A stretch of 51,244 nucleotides of DNA, taken from contig CANPIC010000020.1 in NCBI GenBank assembly GCA_947574055.1, forward strand, positions 1-51,244. The letters are read 5' to 3'. The notes beneath the pieces were generated by a model. It saw only the letters and a program-made list of their open reading frames with translations, had not been told where the DNA came from and searched no databases. This document shows, piece by piece, positions 1-8,752 of the stretch (positions are counted from its first letter, which is position 1; the number at the start of each line of letters is the position of its first letter). Both the position numbers and the translations under genes were made by a program. The DNA comes from an uncultured bacterium (GTDB lineage Bacteria; Bacillota; Clostridia; Lachnospirales; Lachnospiraceae).

Positions 1-2
1 AG

Positions 3-2057
3 ATTTTTCAGTCTGTTATTATTGTCACAGACCGCAAAGTGCTGGATGAGCAGTTACAAAATACGGTATATCAATTTGACCATGTAGATGGTGTTGTGGA
101 GAAAATTGAGAAGAATGCGCAGCAGCTAAAGACGGCTATTAATGATGGTGTACCGGTTATTATTACTACATTACAGAAATTTCCAGTTATTTATAAAGAA
201 GTAAAGTCTGGCAGCAGGAGGTTTGCTGTTATTGTGGATGAAGCACATTCTTCGCAGACAGGAGATGCGGCGAAGAAATTAAAACGTGCGTTAGCGGATA
301 CAGATAAAATTTTAGAAGAATACGCTCAAATGGAATATGCGCAGGAACAAAATTGCAAGGATGATGAGGATAAGTTGTTAGATGAACTGGCATCACAGGG
401 AGTACATAGCAATATGTCATTTTTTGCATTCACAGCAACGCCAAAAGAAAAAACACTCAATATGTTTGGATGGAAAGATGATAACGGCAGATATCATCCG
501 TTCCACGTATACTCTATGAGGCAGGCAATCGAAGAGGGTTTTATTCTTGATGTTTTAAAAAATTTTATGACATATAAGATGTATTATAAGATTGTAAAAT
601 CAATACCTGATAATCCGGAGATAGATACAACAACAGGAGTAAAGGCTATTTTGAATTACGAAAAGCTGCATCCTCACAATATCTCTCAAAAGACTGCTAT
701 TATGCTGGAGCAGTTTTATCGTGTAACCAGAACAAAAATTGGCGGTAAAGCAAAGGCAATGGTGGTAACGCCATCCCGTTTGCATGCTGTACGATATTTA
801 CAGGAATTTCGACGACAGATTGTCGAGAAAGGTTATGACCTTGATGTACTTGTCGCATTTTCGGGTGAAATTGAAGATGATGGACAGACATTTACGGAGG
901 AAAAACTGAACAAGACAAAGGATGGAAAGACAATCAAAGAAAAAGCATTGTCCAAAGCGTTTAACACGGATGATTTCGGTATGCTGATTGTAGCGGAAAA
1001 ATATCAGACGGGATTTGATGAACCGTTATTACATACGATGTTTGTGGATAAGAAACTGTCAGGTGTGAAAGCAGTGCAGACGCTTTCGCGCCTTAATCGT
1101 ACTTGTAGAGGCAAACAGGATACATTTATCCTTGATTTTGTAAATTCAGCAGATGATATTAAAAAATCTTTTGAACCATATTATGAAGAAACGAAATTGG
1201 AAGAGGAAACAGATCCGAATGTCATTTATGACCTGAAAAATACCCTGGATGAGTATCATGTATATCAGGAAATTGAAATCATGCAGTTTGCGGTCATATT
1301 TTATGCAAAGAAGCAGCAAACAAGTGGAGATATCGGAAAATTGCAAGGGAAAATAAAGCCGGCGATTGACCGGTTTCAGTCATTAAATGCAGAAAGACAG
1401 GATATGTTTAAATCTACGCTTGCCCGTTTCAACCGTATTTATGCGTTTGTTACGCAGGTATGCCGGTTGTTTGACAAGGATATTCATAAATTCAGTGTAT
1501 ATGCTAAGTTCTTATTGATGCAGTTACCCAAAGGGAGTACGAAACGCGTCAATATGGATGATAAAGTGTTGTTGGAATATTACCGTTTGGAAAAGGATTT
1601 TGAAGGAAGCATTGATTTGGAACCGGCGCAAGAGGGTTTTCACCCGATTACCGGCGAAGCAGGACGTAAGAATAAAAAGAAGAATCCGCTTACAGTCATT
1701 ATAGACAAAATCAATGAACGTTATGGAACAGATTTTACAGAGATGGATAAAGTCCTTTTACAGATTGAAAGTGATTACGAAGCGCAGGATAAGTGGCATG
1801 GATATGCACAGAATAATGATTTTAAGACTTTTATGCTGCTTTTCGAGAAAGATTTTCCCAATATGGCGGCGAGCCGCTATGAACAAAATGAGGAGTTCTT
1901 TGTGCGCATGTTTAAAGAGCCAGATATGATGAAACAGATTATGGATACGCTTGGAACAGTATTGTACGAGAAGCTGAAAAGGAACGATGATTTTCTATAT
2001 TCACTTGAACCGGAAATGAGCATGGCGGCGGAAGATGTATCGTATGGAAAGGGATAA
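3..2057 (+). CDS. hsdR: Type I restriction enzyme R subunit (HsdR), 3' part
   Basis: ATP-dependent DNA translocase and nuclease subunit of a type I restriction-modification complex that cuts unmodified foreign DNA. The frame is open to the left edge; a GTG at 39 is internal because the codons before it already read family sequence (VIIVTDRKVLDEQ). Visible SF2 motor motifs: DEAH in VIVDEAHSSQTGD (about 226-264), TATP in FFAFTATPKEK (about 421-453), motif V TGFDEP (about 1009) and motif VI QTLSRLNRT (about 1077). A long helical C-terminal region follows, as usual for HsdR. The nuclease domain and the Walker A motif lie upstream of the window, so activity cannot be judged. hsdM and hsdS are not in the window and would be expected upstream. 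The stop overlaps the remnant of an IS982-like transposase frame. AT-rich, as is common for restriction loci. Family call firm. Confidence 0.93.
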   Translation: MFQSVIIVTDRKVLDEQLQNTVYQFDHVDGVVEKIEKNAQQLKTAINDGVPVIITTLQKFPVIYKEVKSGSRRFAVIVDEAHSSQTGDAAKKLKRALADTDKILEEYAQMEYAQEQNCKDDEDKLLDELASQGVHSNMSFFAFTATPKEKTLNMFGWKDDNGRYHPFHVYSMRQAIEEGFILDVLKNFMTYKMYYKIVKSIPDNPEIDTTTGVKAILNYEKLHPHNISQKTAIMLEQFYRVTRTKIGGKAKAMVVTPSRLHAVRYLQEFRRQIVEKGYDLDVLVAFSGEIEDDGQTFTEEKLNKTKDGKTIKEKALSKAFNTDDFGMLIVAEKYQTGFDEPLLHTMFVDKKLSGVKAVQTLSRLNRTCRGKQDTFILDFVNSADDIKKSFEPYYEETKLEEETDPNVIYDLKNTLDEYHVYQEIEIMQFAVIFYAKKQQTSGDIGKLQGKIKPAIDRFQSLNAERQDMFKSTLARFNRIYAFVTQVCRLFDKDIHKFSVYAKFLLMQLPKGSTKRVNMDDKVLLEYYRLEKDFEGSIDLEPAQEGFHPITGEAGRKNKKKNPLTVIIDKINERYGTDFTEMDKVLLQIESDYEAQDKWHGYAQNNDFKTFMLLFEKDFPNMAASRYEQNEEFFVRMFKEPDMMKQIMDTLGTVLYEKLKRNDDFLYSLEPEMSMAAEDVSYGKG

Positions 2058-2325
2058 AAGTATCTATGCAACTTTTGACGTTTTTATTTTGCTCGTTTAT
2101 ACAAGTATTGATGATTTGTATCAGCAATTTGTCCCTGCTTCTGTTTCACAAACTAAAAATGTGAACACCGCTAAAATGTCCGATTCGGAAATCATTACCC
2201 TGAGCATTTGTGGTGAGTTGATCGGGAAGGGATCGGGGATCTTGCGGAGAACTGCTTTGGCCTGGTGATCCTCGGAGAGGGCAAAGGCTATGCCGGTGAA
2301 GCCTTTTTTGATGACACGTGATTGT
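2047..2325 (+). pseudogene. IS982-like transposase remnant, internally deleted
   Basis: A short frame from about 2035 reads FDVFILLVYTSIDDLYQQF and then KMSDSEIITLSICGELIG, which I recognise as the N-terminal part of IS982-family DDE transposases. After about 2220 the family match breaks off and the frame stops at 2268. From about 2262, in another frame, the sequence reads GEGKGYAGEAFFDD, which resembles the C-terminal (D/G)KGY-G-E segment of the same family, then stops. This suggests a large internal deletion plus a frameshift. The start of the frame overlaps the last codons of hsdR, so the insertion sat directly at the hsdR end. No terminal inverted repeats were found. Not functional. Confidence 0.6.
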
Positions 2326-2401
2326 TGAAAAAGGTAATAGATTATGCTAACATGACGTATATCCGTTATTGTTACTGGTATGTACATAGAGGAGGTTAGA
2401 G

Positions 2402-3823
2402 ATGAGAAGCGCACCGGCATGGAAGGGACAAGTGATAGAAATATGCGTCACTGAGATTACAAAGTGCTGTATTACGGGGACTTTTTTGGGCAACACGGGG
2501 GTACCCTATGAAGCATATTTTGATCCGCGTGATGAATGGAACAGCAATCTCCCGGTCGACCTTAAGATAGGAGATCATATAAAAGGCGTGGTAGATGAGA
2601 TTTACGGTAATGTAGATGTATATTTGAATTATCAAAAAATGATTGAACGTGAAAAAGAGCAAAAGCGTACCGACGAGGATATGAAACACTGTCATTGGCA
2701 GTGTGATACGATTCCTTCCTTAGAATTGTCTGTAAATCAAAGCATAAAGGAACAGGAGGCGCAAAAAGAATTTTTTCATGTTCCTGTAAAAGGGTATATG
2801 ACTTATATAAAAGAAGCGGACAAGTATCTTTTTGTGACGGAAAATTCACTTATGATCTCAGCAAAAGATACAGAGATTATAGATGATGAGAAGGAATATT
2901 ATGCCATGTGGTGTTTTGCCTATGCAAGCGGCTATTTGTCCGAATGTCAGTCTATATGGAATGATGAATATAAAAGCGAGATAAATTGGAAATTTGAAGA
3001 TATCGTACCGGAAGAGGGCAAAGGGAAGTATAATTTATCTCAGCATTTGCTGCGGAAAGAGTTTGAAACAGGTCATGTTTTAGTGAAATATAACAGTACG
3101 CATAAGCAGTATCAAATCTATCATCAGGATAATCAAATGCATGAAATAGCAGAAGATAGTCTGATTCTGATAGGTGCCCCGGCATTATATATAGAACATA
3201 CTAAGTTTAGTGCTGGGAATCATAGTTCTCGTAAAAGTGATAAAACAAATAAGACAATGTTGTATCTTGAAAATCCTTTTTATTATAATCGAATTGCATT
3301 TAATAAAAAGATAGACGATTATAATTTTGAACTGCTCCATGAATTAATGATCTATGGGATTTTAGCAAATAATCTGAAAGCAGAGGAATGTGCACAATAC
3401 AACATGTTGTGCAGGGAGGTATATGCTGATTTCTTAGAGAAGCAAGAGATGGCAGAAGATTATATATCAGAGAGAGCGAAAGAGCAGATTGAAATTGAGT
3501 TTGCGGCAAAATTATGCTATTACATCAATAGTAATGGCAATGTCTTATTATCCGGATATAAGGAAAATGGATTTTATAATGCAAATGAACAAGACGTTAT
3601 CTATGTCGATTATCAGGAAAGTGTTAAGATAGAACAAGTAAGAAAAAAACAACTGGCAGATGAGATGGCATATTTAAGGAAGAAAGATCTGCAAAAGTAT
3701 CTCAGGGACAGATATGATGCTTATCCGGGTCAAAGGGTAGAAGCGCAATATGGATATGATGATGATGCGATAGAATCATCGCCCGAATACTGGGAAGATA
3801 TCTATGATGGAGTTGATGATTAG
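2402..3823 (+). CDS. Unrecognised 473-aa protein, possible N-terminal S1/OB-like fold
   Basis: I do not recognise this family. The start is well supported: AGGAGG at 2390-2395 and ATG at 2402. Residues about 5-85 (GQVIEICVTEI, then KIGDHIKGVVDEIYGNVDVY) have the strand pattern of an S1/OB-type nucleic-acid-binding barrel; this is a weak inference. A second beta-rich stretch follows at about 118-150. The rest is mixed helix and strand with many Tyr, Glu and Lys, and an acidic tail (DDDAIESS and EDIYDGVDD). No signal peptide or membrane segment is visible. It lies 3' of hsdR and the transposase remnant in the same AT-rich segment, so it may belong to the same accessory (defence) island. Candidate promoter-like boxes at 2322-2349 (TTGTTG, 16 bp, TATGCT) are not strong. 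Confidence 0.75.
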   Translation: MRSAPAWKGQVIEICVTEITKCCITGTFLGNTGVPYEAYFDPRDEWNSNLPVDLKIGDHIKGVVDEIYGNVDVYLNYQKMIEREKEQKRTDEDMKHCHWQCDTIPSLELSVNQSIKEQEAQKEFFHVPVKGYMTYIKEADKYLFVTENSLMISAKDTEIIDDEKEYYAMWCFAYASGYLSECQSIWNDEYKSEINWKFEDIVPEEGKGKYNLSQHLLRKEFETGHVLVKYNSTHKQYQIYHQDNQMHEIAEDSLILIGAPALYIEHTKFSAGNHSSRKSDKTNKTMLYLENPFYYNRIAFNKKIDDYNFELLHELMIYGILANNLKAEECAQYNMLCREVYADFLEKQEMAEDYISERAKEQIEIEFAAKLCYYINSNGNVLLSGYKENGFYNANEQDVIYVDYQESVKIEQVRKKQLADEMAYLRKKDLQKYLRDRYDAYPGQRVEAQYGYDDDAIESSPEYWEDIYDGVDD

Positions 3824-3938
3824 GCGGATTCAAACAAGGGCACGGTAAGATTCTGTTATAGCATTTGAGGTATGATCTCCGATGTTACCTGACTTTTTGA
3901 AACAGGAGAGAGATAGAGTAAAAAACAGAAATAAAAAA

Positions 3939-4012
3939 TGGAAGCAATGGGGCTCGAACCCATGACCTCTCGCGTGTGAGGCGAACGCTCATCCCGGCTG
4001 AGCTATGCTTCC
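3939..4012 (-). tRNA. tRNA-Val (anticodon CAC)
   Basis: The reverse complement folds into a complete cloverleaf: acceptor GGAAGCA pairs with TGCTTCC, the D stem is GCTC/GAGC, and the anticodon stem TTCGC/GCGAG (first pair a wobble) holds the loop CTCACAC with anticodon CAC. The T stem ATGGG/CCCAT holds TTCGAGC. The discriminator base is A (3939) and the CCA end is not encoded. A T-rich stretch follows on the minus strand (from 3938 downwards) and could end transcription. The gene stands alone, divergent from the acetyltransferase gene. Confidence 0.93.
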
Positions 4013-4133
4013 ATATCTGTTATTATAACACGATCAGTCGGAAATGCAATAGAAAATGCAAAGATTATCTGTGTGCGGATCGTCGGCGGGGAGGCAGTCT
4101 GTGAGGCGGATTCACGCAGAGGAAGGGGTGTGT

Positions 4134-4907
4134 ATGGCAGATAGGAGCAGAGATAAAATATGGGAAATTGCCAGGCGGCAATCGGCATATGACTGCAGTT
4201 GTGCGCCGGAAGATTTTCTGGCAGAGGAAAATCGGGTCTTTGAGTCTTATGACAATGAAAAGGCCAGAAAATATCTGGGGCTGCCGCATATCTGCCATCT
4301 TGTTTCCTATGGCAGTAATGTCGTGGTATCAGGGCAGGCGGCGCTTTTGCCGGAGATTGAGAGGATACTTGCGGATAGATCCGATTTCTGGCAATGTTTT
4401 GAACCGAGGTCTATTTACCGGCTGAATCAGGTACTTGCGAAGGTGGATGCCCGGATGTGTTTTCTGTCGGAGTATTTTCTGCCGGACAAAGAGGAAATAT
4501 TCCGCTGGCAGGATGTCTGCGCCTGCGAACTGCGTATGTTGGAGCCGGCTGATTTTGCAAATCTGTATTTGCCAAAGTGGCAGAACGCATTGTGCGAAGA
4601 CAGAAAGCATCTGGATAGGCTGGCAGTGGGGGCCTATGAGAGAGGAAACCTTGTGGGGCTGGCCGGTTGCTCGGCTGACTGCGATACCATGTGGCAGATC
4701 GGGGTGGATGTACTGCCCGAGTACAGAAGAAGGGGGATTGCCTGCGCCCTGACAAACAGGCTGGCCAGAGAGACCTTTGAGAGGGGATTGATCCCTTTTT
4801 ACAGTATATCCTGGGCCAATATCCGTTCCATGAAAAATGCAGTCCGCAGTGGATTCCGGCCGGGATGGGTGGAGGCGGCTGCCAAAGGAAATTCGTTCTT
4901 TGCATAG
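4134..4907 (+). CDS. GNAT-family N-acetyltransferase
   Basis: Putative acetyl-CoA-dependent acetyltransferase of 257 residues; acceptor unknown. The C-terminal half carries the GNAT core: a strand at LVGLAGCSADCDTMWQIGVDV, then the acetyl-CoA loop YRRRGIACALTNRLA (R-R-x-G-I/A motif) and the late segment ISWANIRSMKNAVRSGFRPG (N-x-x-S/A-x-x-x-x-x-x-x-G-F), the usual end of the fold. The N-terminal 120 residues are less conserved and resemble the regulatory half of two-domain GNAT proteins. I chose ATG 4134 because GAGGA lies just upstream (about 4118-4122); an in-frame ATG at 4056 would add a poorly composed N-terminus. It stands between the divergent tRNA and the ferritin-like gene, which lies 79 bp downstream on the same strand. 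Physiological role not inferable. Confidence 0.8.
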   Translation: MADRSRDKIWEIARRQSAYDCSCAPEDFLAEENRVFESYDNEKARKYLGLPHICHLVSYGSNVVVSGQAALLPEIERILADRSDFWQCFEPRSIYRLNQVLAKVDARMCFLSEYFLPDKEEIFRWQDVCACELRMLEPADFANLYLPKWQNALCEDRKHLDRLAVGAYERGNLVGLAGCSADCDTMWQIGVDVLPEYRRRGIACALTNRLARETFERGLIPFYSISWANIRSMKNAVRSGFRPGWVEAAAKGNSFFA

Positions 4908-4986
4908 CCTGGATCTCTCATTGCCCACACATTCTCTGCCCTGGCGCATATAATACCACAAAAGCCGTAGCGGAGAATGATAGCCT

Positions 4987-5535
4987 ATGGAAAAGAAAAT
5001 GCCACCACTGGAAAACCCCTGCAGTTTTTCCGGGATACGGCCCGCCATAGTGGATCTGGCGTATCCGCCTGTTCGGGTATGTGAACGGAATCAGACCTAT
5101 GCCAATCTGCTCAGCGTGGATTACTGCGGTGCGGTGTCGGAACTGACAGCCATCACTCAGTATATTAATCATGAAAACAGACTGTCGTGTGAACACTGTC
5201 TGCTTGCCAAGTCGATTCTGGGAATTGCCATGGCGGAGATGATGCATCTGCAGAAGCTGGGGGAACTGATCTGGCTTCTGGGCGGTGAGGTGGATTTCGT
5301 GGCAAGATACAGGGGCGGCAGAAAATGCATGTGGACGGCCCAGTATGCAGCTATTGCGTGCTGCGCCGAGGAAATGCTGCTGGCCAATATCGAAGGGGAG
5401 AAACAGGCGATTGCCCAGTATAAAGCCCACATCAACGTGATGGAGGATGCGTATGTGAATGCTGTGCTCAAACGGATTATCAAAGATGAAGAATACCACA
5501 TCATGCTCCTGCAAAATTTTATGGAAGAGATGTGA
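4987..5535 (+). CDS. Ferritin-like diiron-domain protein
   Basis: 182-residue protein with the helical pattern of a ferritin-like domain. Likely metal ligands: Glu in AVSELTAITQYINHE, Glu and His in AMAEMMHLQKLGE, Glu in CCAEEMLLANIEGE, and Glu and His in IKDEEYHIMLLQNF; this is the E, ExxH, E, ExxH arrangement of rubrerythrin-, bacterioferritin- and CotJC-like proteins. The N-terminal 35 residues (YPPVRVCERNQTYANLL) are shared, as I recall, with clostridial ferritin-like proteins of unknown role. No rubredoxin Cys pairs are present. It may bind iron or manganese or reduce peroxide; a spore-coat (CotJC-like) role is an alternative. The ribosome binding site is moderate (GGAG about 12 bp before ATG). 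It follows the acetyltransferase by 79 bp and converges with the next minus-strand gene. Confidence 0.75.
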   Translation: MEKKMPPLENPCSFSGIRPAIVDLAYPPVRVCERNQTYANLLSVDYCGAVSELTAITQYINHENRLSCEHCLLAKSILGIAMAEMMHLQKLGELIWLLGGEVDFVARYRGGRKCMWTAQYAAIACCAEEMLLANIEGEKQAIAQYKAHINVMEDAYVNAVLKRIIKDEEYHIMLLQNFMEEM

Positions 5536-5688
5536 GGCGAAAGGTGCGGGGAATACCGGGCAGAAGCGGTCTGTGTGAGAAGGCACAGACGTCTGCGTGA
5601 TCACCGCAAACGGCCATAGCCCGGCGTCCCCACACATTAAAGAAATAAAAACAGTTCAAATACAGACTGCCGTCACGATGACAGGTCC

Positions 5689-6465
5689 TCAGAATATCAT
5701 CAGAAATTCCATCAATTTTTCCCACAGAGAGTTCTTACCCAGTTCCATGACGCCCCATTGCGGTGCATATTTTGCAAAGGCCTTCAGATTGCCGCATGGT
5801 GTGAGGCAATCTGCGATCTGGTTGTAGGTCTGCAGTTCGTTGTCAGCCTGAGCAGCCAGTGTTCTGGCGGCATGGTCGCAGTTATTTGTATAGATGTTGT
5901 ACAGCGGCAGGGTCTGATCCTGCCCCATTTCTTCCAGCGTGTCTGCCAGTACTTGTTTTTCCGCTGTATCCGCGGTCTGAGCCCATTGCACATACAGCAT
6001 TTCAAAATTTTTACCAGCTTCGATATAAGGGCGGGCCTGTTCCAGGATAAGGAGATATGTCTCCTCTGTGATAGGCAGGTACAGTGCCCAGTCATAATTA
6101 TCGCGCAGTTGATCCCCGTCCAGTTCCAGATTTCCGGTCTGTAAGAAACGGGCCGTTTCCTGTGCGTCCATGTGCCCCACACTCATTTTCCCTATGCCCG
6201 ACTGACCGAGCAGACTCTCTGGCAGTGAACGTTGCATACCATTGAAGCTGAGGACAGTGCCGGCGCCTGATGGATCTGTCAGCAGCAGTATACTATGTCC
6301 CAGGCCTTTCATGCCGTCGGTGTTGACAAGATAGTACAGTGTGTATCTGCCTTCCGCATGGGCGGCTGCACGGGGCGTAAGATGCAGGGACAGGCACTGC
6401 CGGAAATAGAAGGCAGCGAGAAGCAGCAGACAGAGCAGGACGGATTTCTTGATTCGTTTTTTCAT
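5689..6465 (-). CDS. Exported or membrane-anchored protein with possible Cys/His hydrolase motif
   Basis: 258 residues. An N-terminal KKRIKK and a hydrophobic stretch (about 8-24) form a signal peptide or membrane anchor. The mature part contains GHSILLLTDPSG (about 55) and later LYNIYTNNCDHAARTLAA (about 195-212). The pairing of a G-H-(S/T) segment with a later N-x-C segment recalls papain-like or NlpC/P60-permuted (DUF4105, LRAT-like) cysteine hydrolases; this is inference from motif order only. No ribosome binding site of note precedes ATG 6465, and an in-frame stop three codons upstream fixes the start. It lies 79 bp downstream of the PrpR-type regulator on the same strand and may be cotranscribed with it, though no functional link is evident. 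Confidence 0.65.
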   Translation of the reverse strand: MKKRIKKSVLLCLLLLAAFYFRQCLSLHLTPRAAAHAEGRYTLYYLVNTDGMKGLGHSILLLTDPSGAGTVLSFNGMQRSLPESLLGQSGIGKMSVGHMDAQETARFLQTGNLELDGDQLRDNYDWALYLPITEETYLLILEQARPYIEAGKNFEMLYVQWAQTADTAEKQVLADTLEEMGQDQTLPLYNIYTNNCDHAARTLAAQADNELQTYNQIADCLTPCGNLKAFAKYAPQWGVMELGKNSLWEKLMEFLMIF

Positions 6466-6544
6466 AAGTTTCAGTCACATTCCTTATTCAGAGACGATGA
6501 TACACCCGGACAGGAGCAGCACTGCCTTTGCGCAGGCTGTTCCC

Positions 6545-8464
6545 TCAGAGGATTCCATATTTTTTCATTTTGCGCCAGAGCGTACTTGGATGGATGTGCA
6601 GATATTCGGCAGCTCTTGTGCGGTTGTTGCGAAAGAGGGACAGGGCTTTTCTGATCTCTGCAGGTTCGTCGTAGACAGGGGCAGAATTTGCTGCCAGTTC
6701 CCGGGAATCATATTGGGAGCCGGTGAGGGTATGAGCCGAAGAGGCGGGCAGGCTGCGCAGCTCCGGCAGAGCACGGCACACATCTTCCGGTTCCGCACAT
6801 TCTTTCTGGCAGAGGATACAGATGCGTTCGCAGAAATTTTTCATTTCGCGGATATTACCCGGCCAGGGATAACGGATCAGTTCTTCGAGGGACTGGTCGC
6901 AGATGGCATGGAGATGACAGCCGGTGCGTTCGTGCTCAAAGTGGATGAAATGGTTCAGAAGCAGAGCGATATCGTGTTCTCTTCTGCGCAGGGGCGGCAG
7001 GTTCAGTTCCAGTACATCCAGCCGGTAGAGCAGATCCTGACGAAATTCCCCTTTGGCCACTGCTTCTTTCAGATTTTTGTTGGTGGCGGAGATGACCCGG
7101 ACATCTACAGGGATGACGGTGTCATTACCCAGGCGGATGATCTCCTTTTCCTGTAACACACGCAGCAGACGGCTCTGGAGTTTGGGGGAGATATCACCGA
7201 TTTCATCGAGAAAGATCGTGCCCCGGTGGGCAATTTCGAAAAAGCCGGTCTTTCCGCCCTTGGCCGCTCCGGTAAAGGCGCCTTCCACATAGCCGAATAG
7301 TTCACTTTCCAGGAGGCTTTCCGAGAGCGCGGAACAGTTGATGGCGACAAAAGGATTGTTTCGCCGGGGACTGCTGTTGTGTATACTCTGGGCAAACAGC
7401 TCTTTGCCGGTGCCGGTCTCTCCGTAGATCAGTACATTAGAATCGGAATAGCTGAAACTGACCGCATCCAGTATGATCGCGTCCATCACAGGGCTGTTAT
7501 GGACAATCTGAGAAAAATGATATTTGGCCTTAAAGCCGGACTGATGCATTTTTTTGCGGATCTGGCGCTCTTCTGCCTGGATCTGGACCGCATTCTGGAA
7601 TGTGAGGACGCAACCGGCATTGTCATACTCTCCTTCGATGGGAACACAGTTGACAAGAAACGGGAGGTCGTGGTAGTACTGCAGATCTGACAGGATCTTA
7701 AGACCATCTGCGATCACATGTTCTACAGGAATAGAGGGAAAATACTTGCGGATGGAATGGCCGATCAGCGAGGTTTTCACATCTTTGAGCAGGGTATGGC
7801 AATAAGAATTGGCAAATGTGATCATGCCCTGCCGGTCTGTGGACATAATACCCTGGAAGGAATAGTTCATGATATTGGCGATTTCGTTGCTTCGTTCCTT
7901 TTCGCGAAAGGAGATTTCCGCTGCGATTTTGGCCTCGGCAATGGCATTGTTGACCGCTTCCCGCCCGGATTTGATCATGACAGCGGGGATGTTATATTTC
8001 CCGGCGATCATCACTGTGGTGTAGCCGCCTACGATGGCACCGTTTCCGTCGGAAACAGCTTTTTGAATCATCTCTTCCAGCCGGATTTCGTCAATGATGG
8101 GATAACAGGTAATACGGATATCGGGATAGATGGACTCTGCGTTTTCGGAGCCGTATACCATGTTAAAGGCGCCTACAATGGCGATTTTTTTGACCGGCGT
8201 CAGTTTCAGACAGGTATCAATGGCGGCAATGACATCATAGCCGGTCACTTTTAATTCCGTACAGATAATCCCTTTTTTCTGCATGGTGTGCGCGGTGAAT
8301 CCACGGGCGATAGCCACATCAGCATTGATATTTTCCAGTGGATTATTAAAGAAGTCCTGAATGACTTCATACTGAAATTCTTTCTGATCCGGTCTTTCCG
8401 AAAAAACCTGCTGTATAATGGGAAGAATCTCGGGATAAGGGGCAAAAAAGACCATTCGTATCAT
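6545..8464 (-). CDS. PrpR-type sigma-54-dependent activator (first copy)
   Basis: Enhancer-binding transcription activator of 639 residues. Domains: PrpR_N sensor (about 1-190, starting MIRMVFFAPYPEI), a PAS domain (about 200-300), the AAA+ sigma-54 domain (about 325-560) and a C-terminal Fis-type helix-turn-helix ending NNRTRAAEYLHIHPSTLWRKMKKYGIL split as RTRAAEYLHI and PSTLWRKMKKY. AAA+ motifs are intact: GETGTGKE (Walker A), GAFTGA (sigma-54 contact loop) and GTIFLDEIGD (Walker B). A strong AGGAG precedes ATG 8464. It is divergent from the tctCBA operon, whose -24/-12 promoter and TGCAA repeats lie in the shared 288-bp gap, so it very likely controls that operon. PrpR_N domains bind small organic acids or their derivatives; the ligand here is unknown. 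Confidence 0.93.
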   Translation of the reverse strand: MIRMVFFAPYPEILPIIQQVFSERPDQKEFQYEVIQDFFNNPLENINADVAIARGFTAHTMQKKGIICTELKVTGYDVIAAIDTCLKLTPVKKIAIVGAFNMVYGSENAESIYPDIRITCYPIIDEIRLEEMIQKAVSDGNGAIVGGYTTVMIAGKYNIPAVMIKSGREAVNNAIAEAKIAAEISFREKERSNEIANIMNYSFQGIMSTDRQGMITFANSYCHTLLKDVKTSLIGHSIRKYFPSIPVEHVIADGLKILSDLQYYHDLPFLVNCVPIEGEYDNAGCVLTFQNAVQIQAEERQIRKKMHQSGFKAKYHFSQIVHNSPVMDAIILDAVSFSYSDSNVLIYGETGTGKELFAQSIHNSSPRRNNPFVAINCSALSESLLESELFGYVEGAFTGAAKGGKTGFFEIAHRGTIFLDEIGDISPKLQSRLLRVLQEKEIIRLGNDTVIPVDVRVISATNKNLKEAVAKGEFRQDLLYRLDVLELNLPPLRRREHDIALLLNHFIHFEHERTGCHLHAICDQSLEELIRYPWPGNIREMKNFCERICILCQKECAEPEDVCRALPELRSLPASSAHTLTGSQYDSRELAANSAPVYDEPAEIRKALSLFRNNRTRAAEYLHIHPSTLWRKMKKYGIL

Positions 8465-8497
8465 AGGACTCTCCTTTCGACAGTATCATACTATGAA

Positions 8498-8563
8498 TTG
8501 CAATAAAATGCAATAAATCTTTGCAAATAATACAAAATGCAACAAAATAAAACAAAATGCAAT
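8498..8563. promoter_or_regulatory. Candidate activator binding region with five TGCAA repeats
   Basis: Five direct TGCAA motifs start at 8499, 8509, 8522, 8538 and 8558, the first two exactly one helical turn apart (TTGCAATAAAATGCAA). They lie 125-190 bp upstream of the -24/-12 promoter of tctC, the usual distance for an enhancer site of a sigma-54 activator. The site is next to the start of the divergent PrpR-type gene. Binding by that protein is inferred. Confidence 0.6.
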
Positions 8564-8685
8564 ATACAAAAAGCATAAAAATGACAGCAGATACCATGTG
8601 GTTACAAAAAAATAAAACAAAAAAAGATTGATTTTTGGGCAATATAGCAATAAAAGAAGAAAAACAAAAAGTAAAATTGGACAGG

Positions 8686-8702
8686 TTGGCATAGAGATTG
8701 CT
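8686..8702 (+). promoter_or_regulatory. Sigma-54 (-24/-12) promoter of tctC operon
   Basis: TTGGCATAGAGATTGCT fits the sigma-54 consensus TTGGCAC-N5-TTGC: GG at 8688-8689 and GC at 8700-8701, exactly 12 bases apart. It ends 50 bp before the tctC start and is preceded by the TGCAA repeats. No -35/-10 pair of equal quality was seen. Confidence 0.85.
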
Positions 8703-8752
8703 CATATAAAAGATAACTGAAAATTTCATCATTTGATTTGGAGGGTATCGGA

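Noticed and set aside
2035..2268. Intact small gene after hsdR
   Set aside because: The reading matches only the N-terminal part of an IS982-type transposase and then breaks off, so it is treated as a remnant.
5586..5595. 10-bp palindrome CAGACGTCTG between convergent genes
   Set aside because: Short, no T run, no second copy; likely chance.
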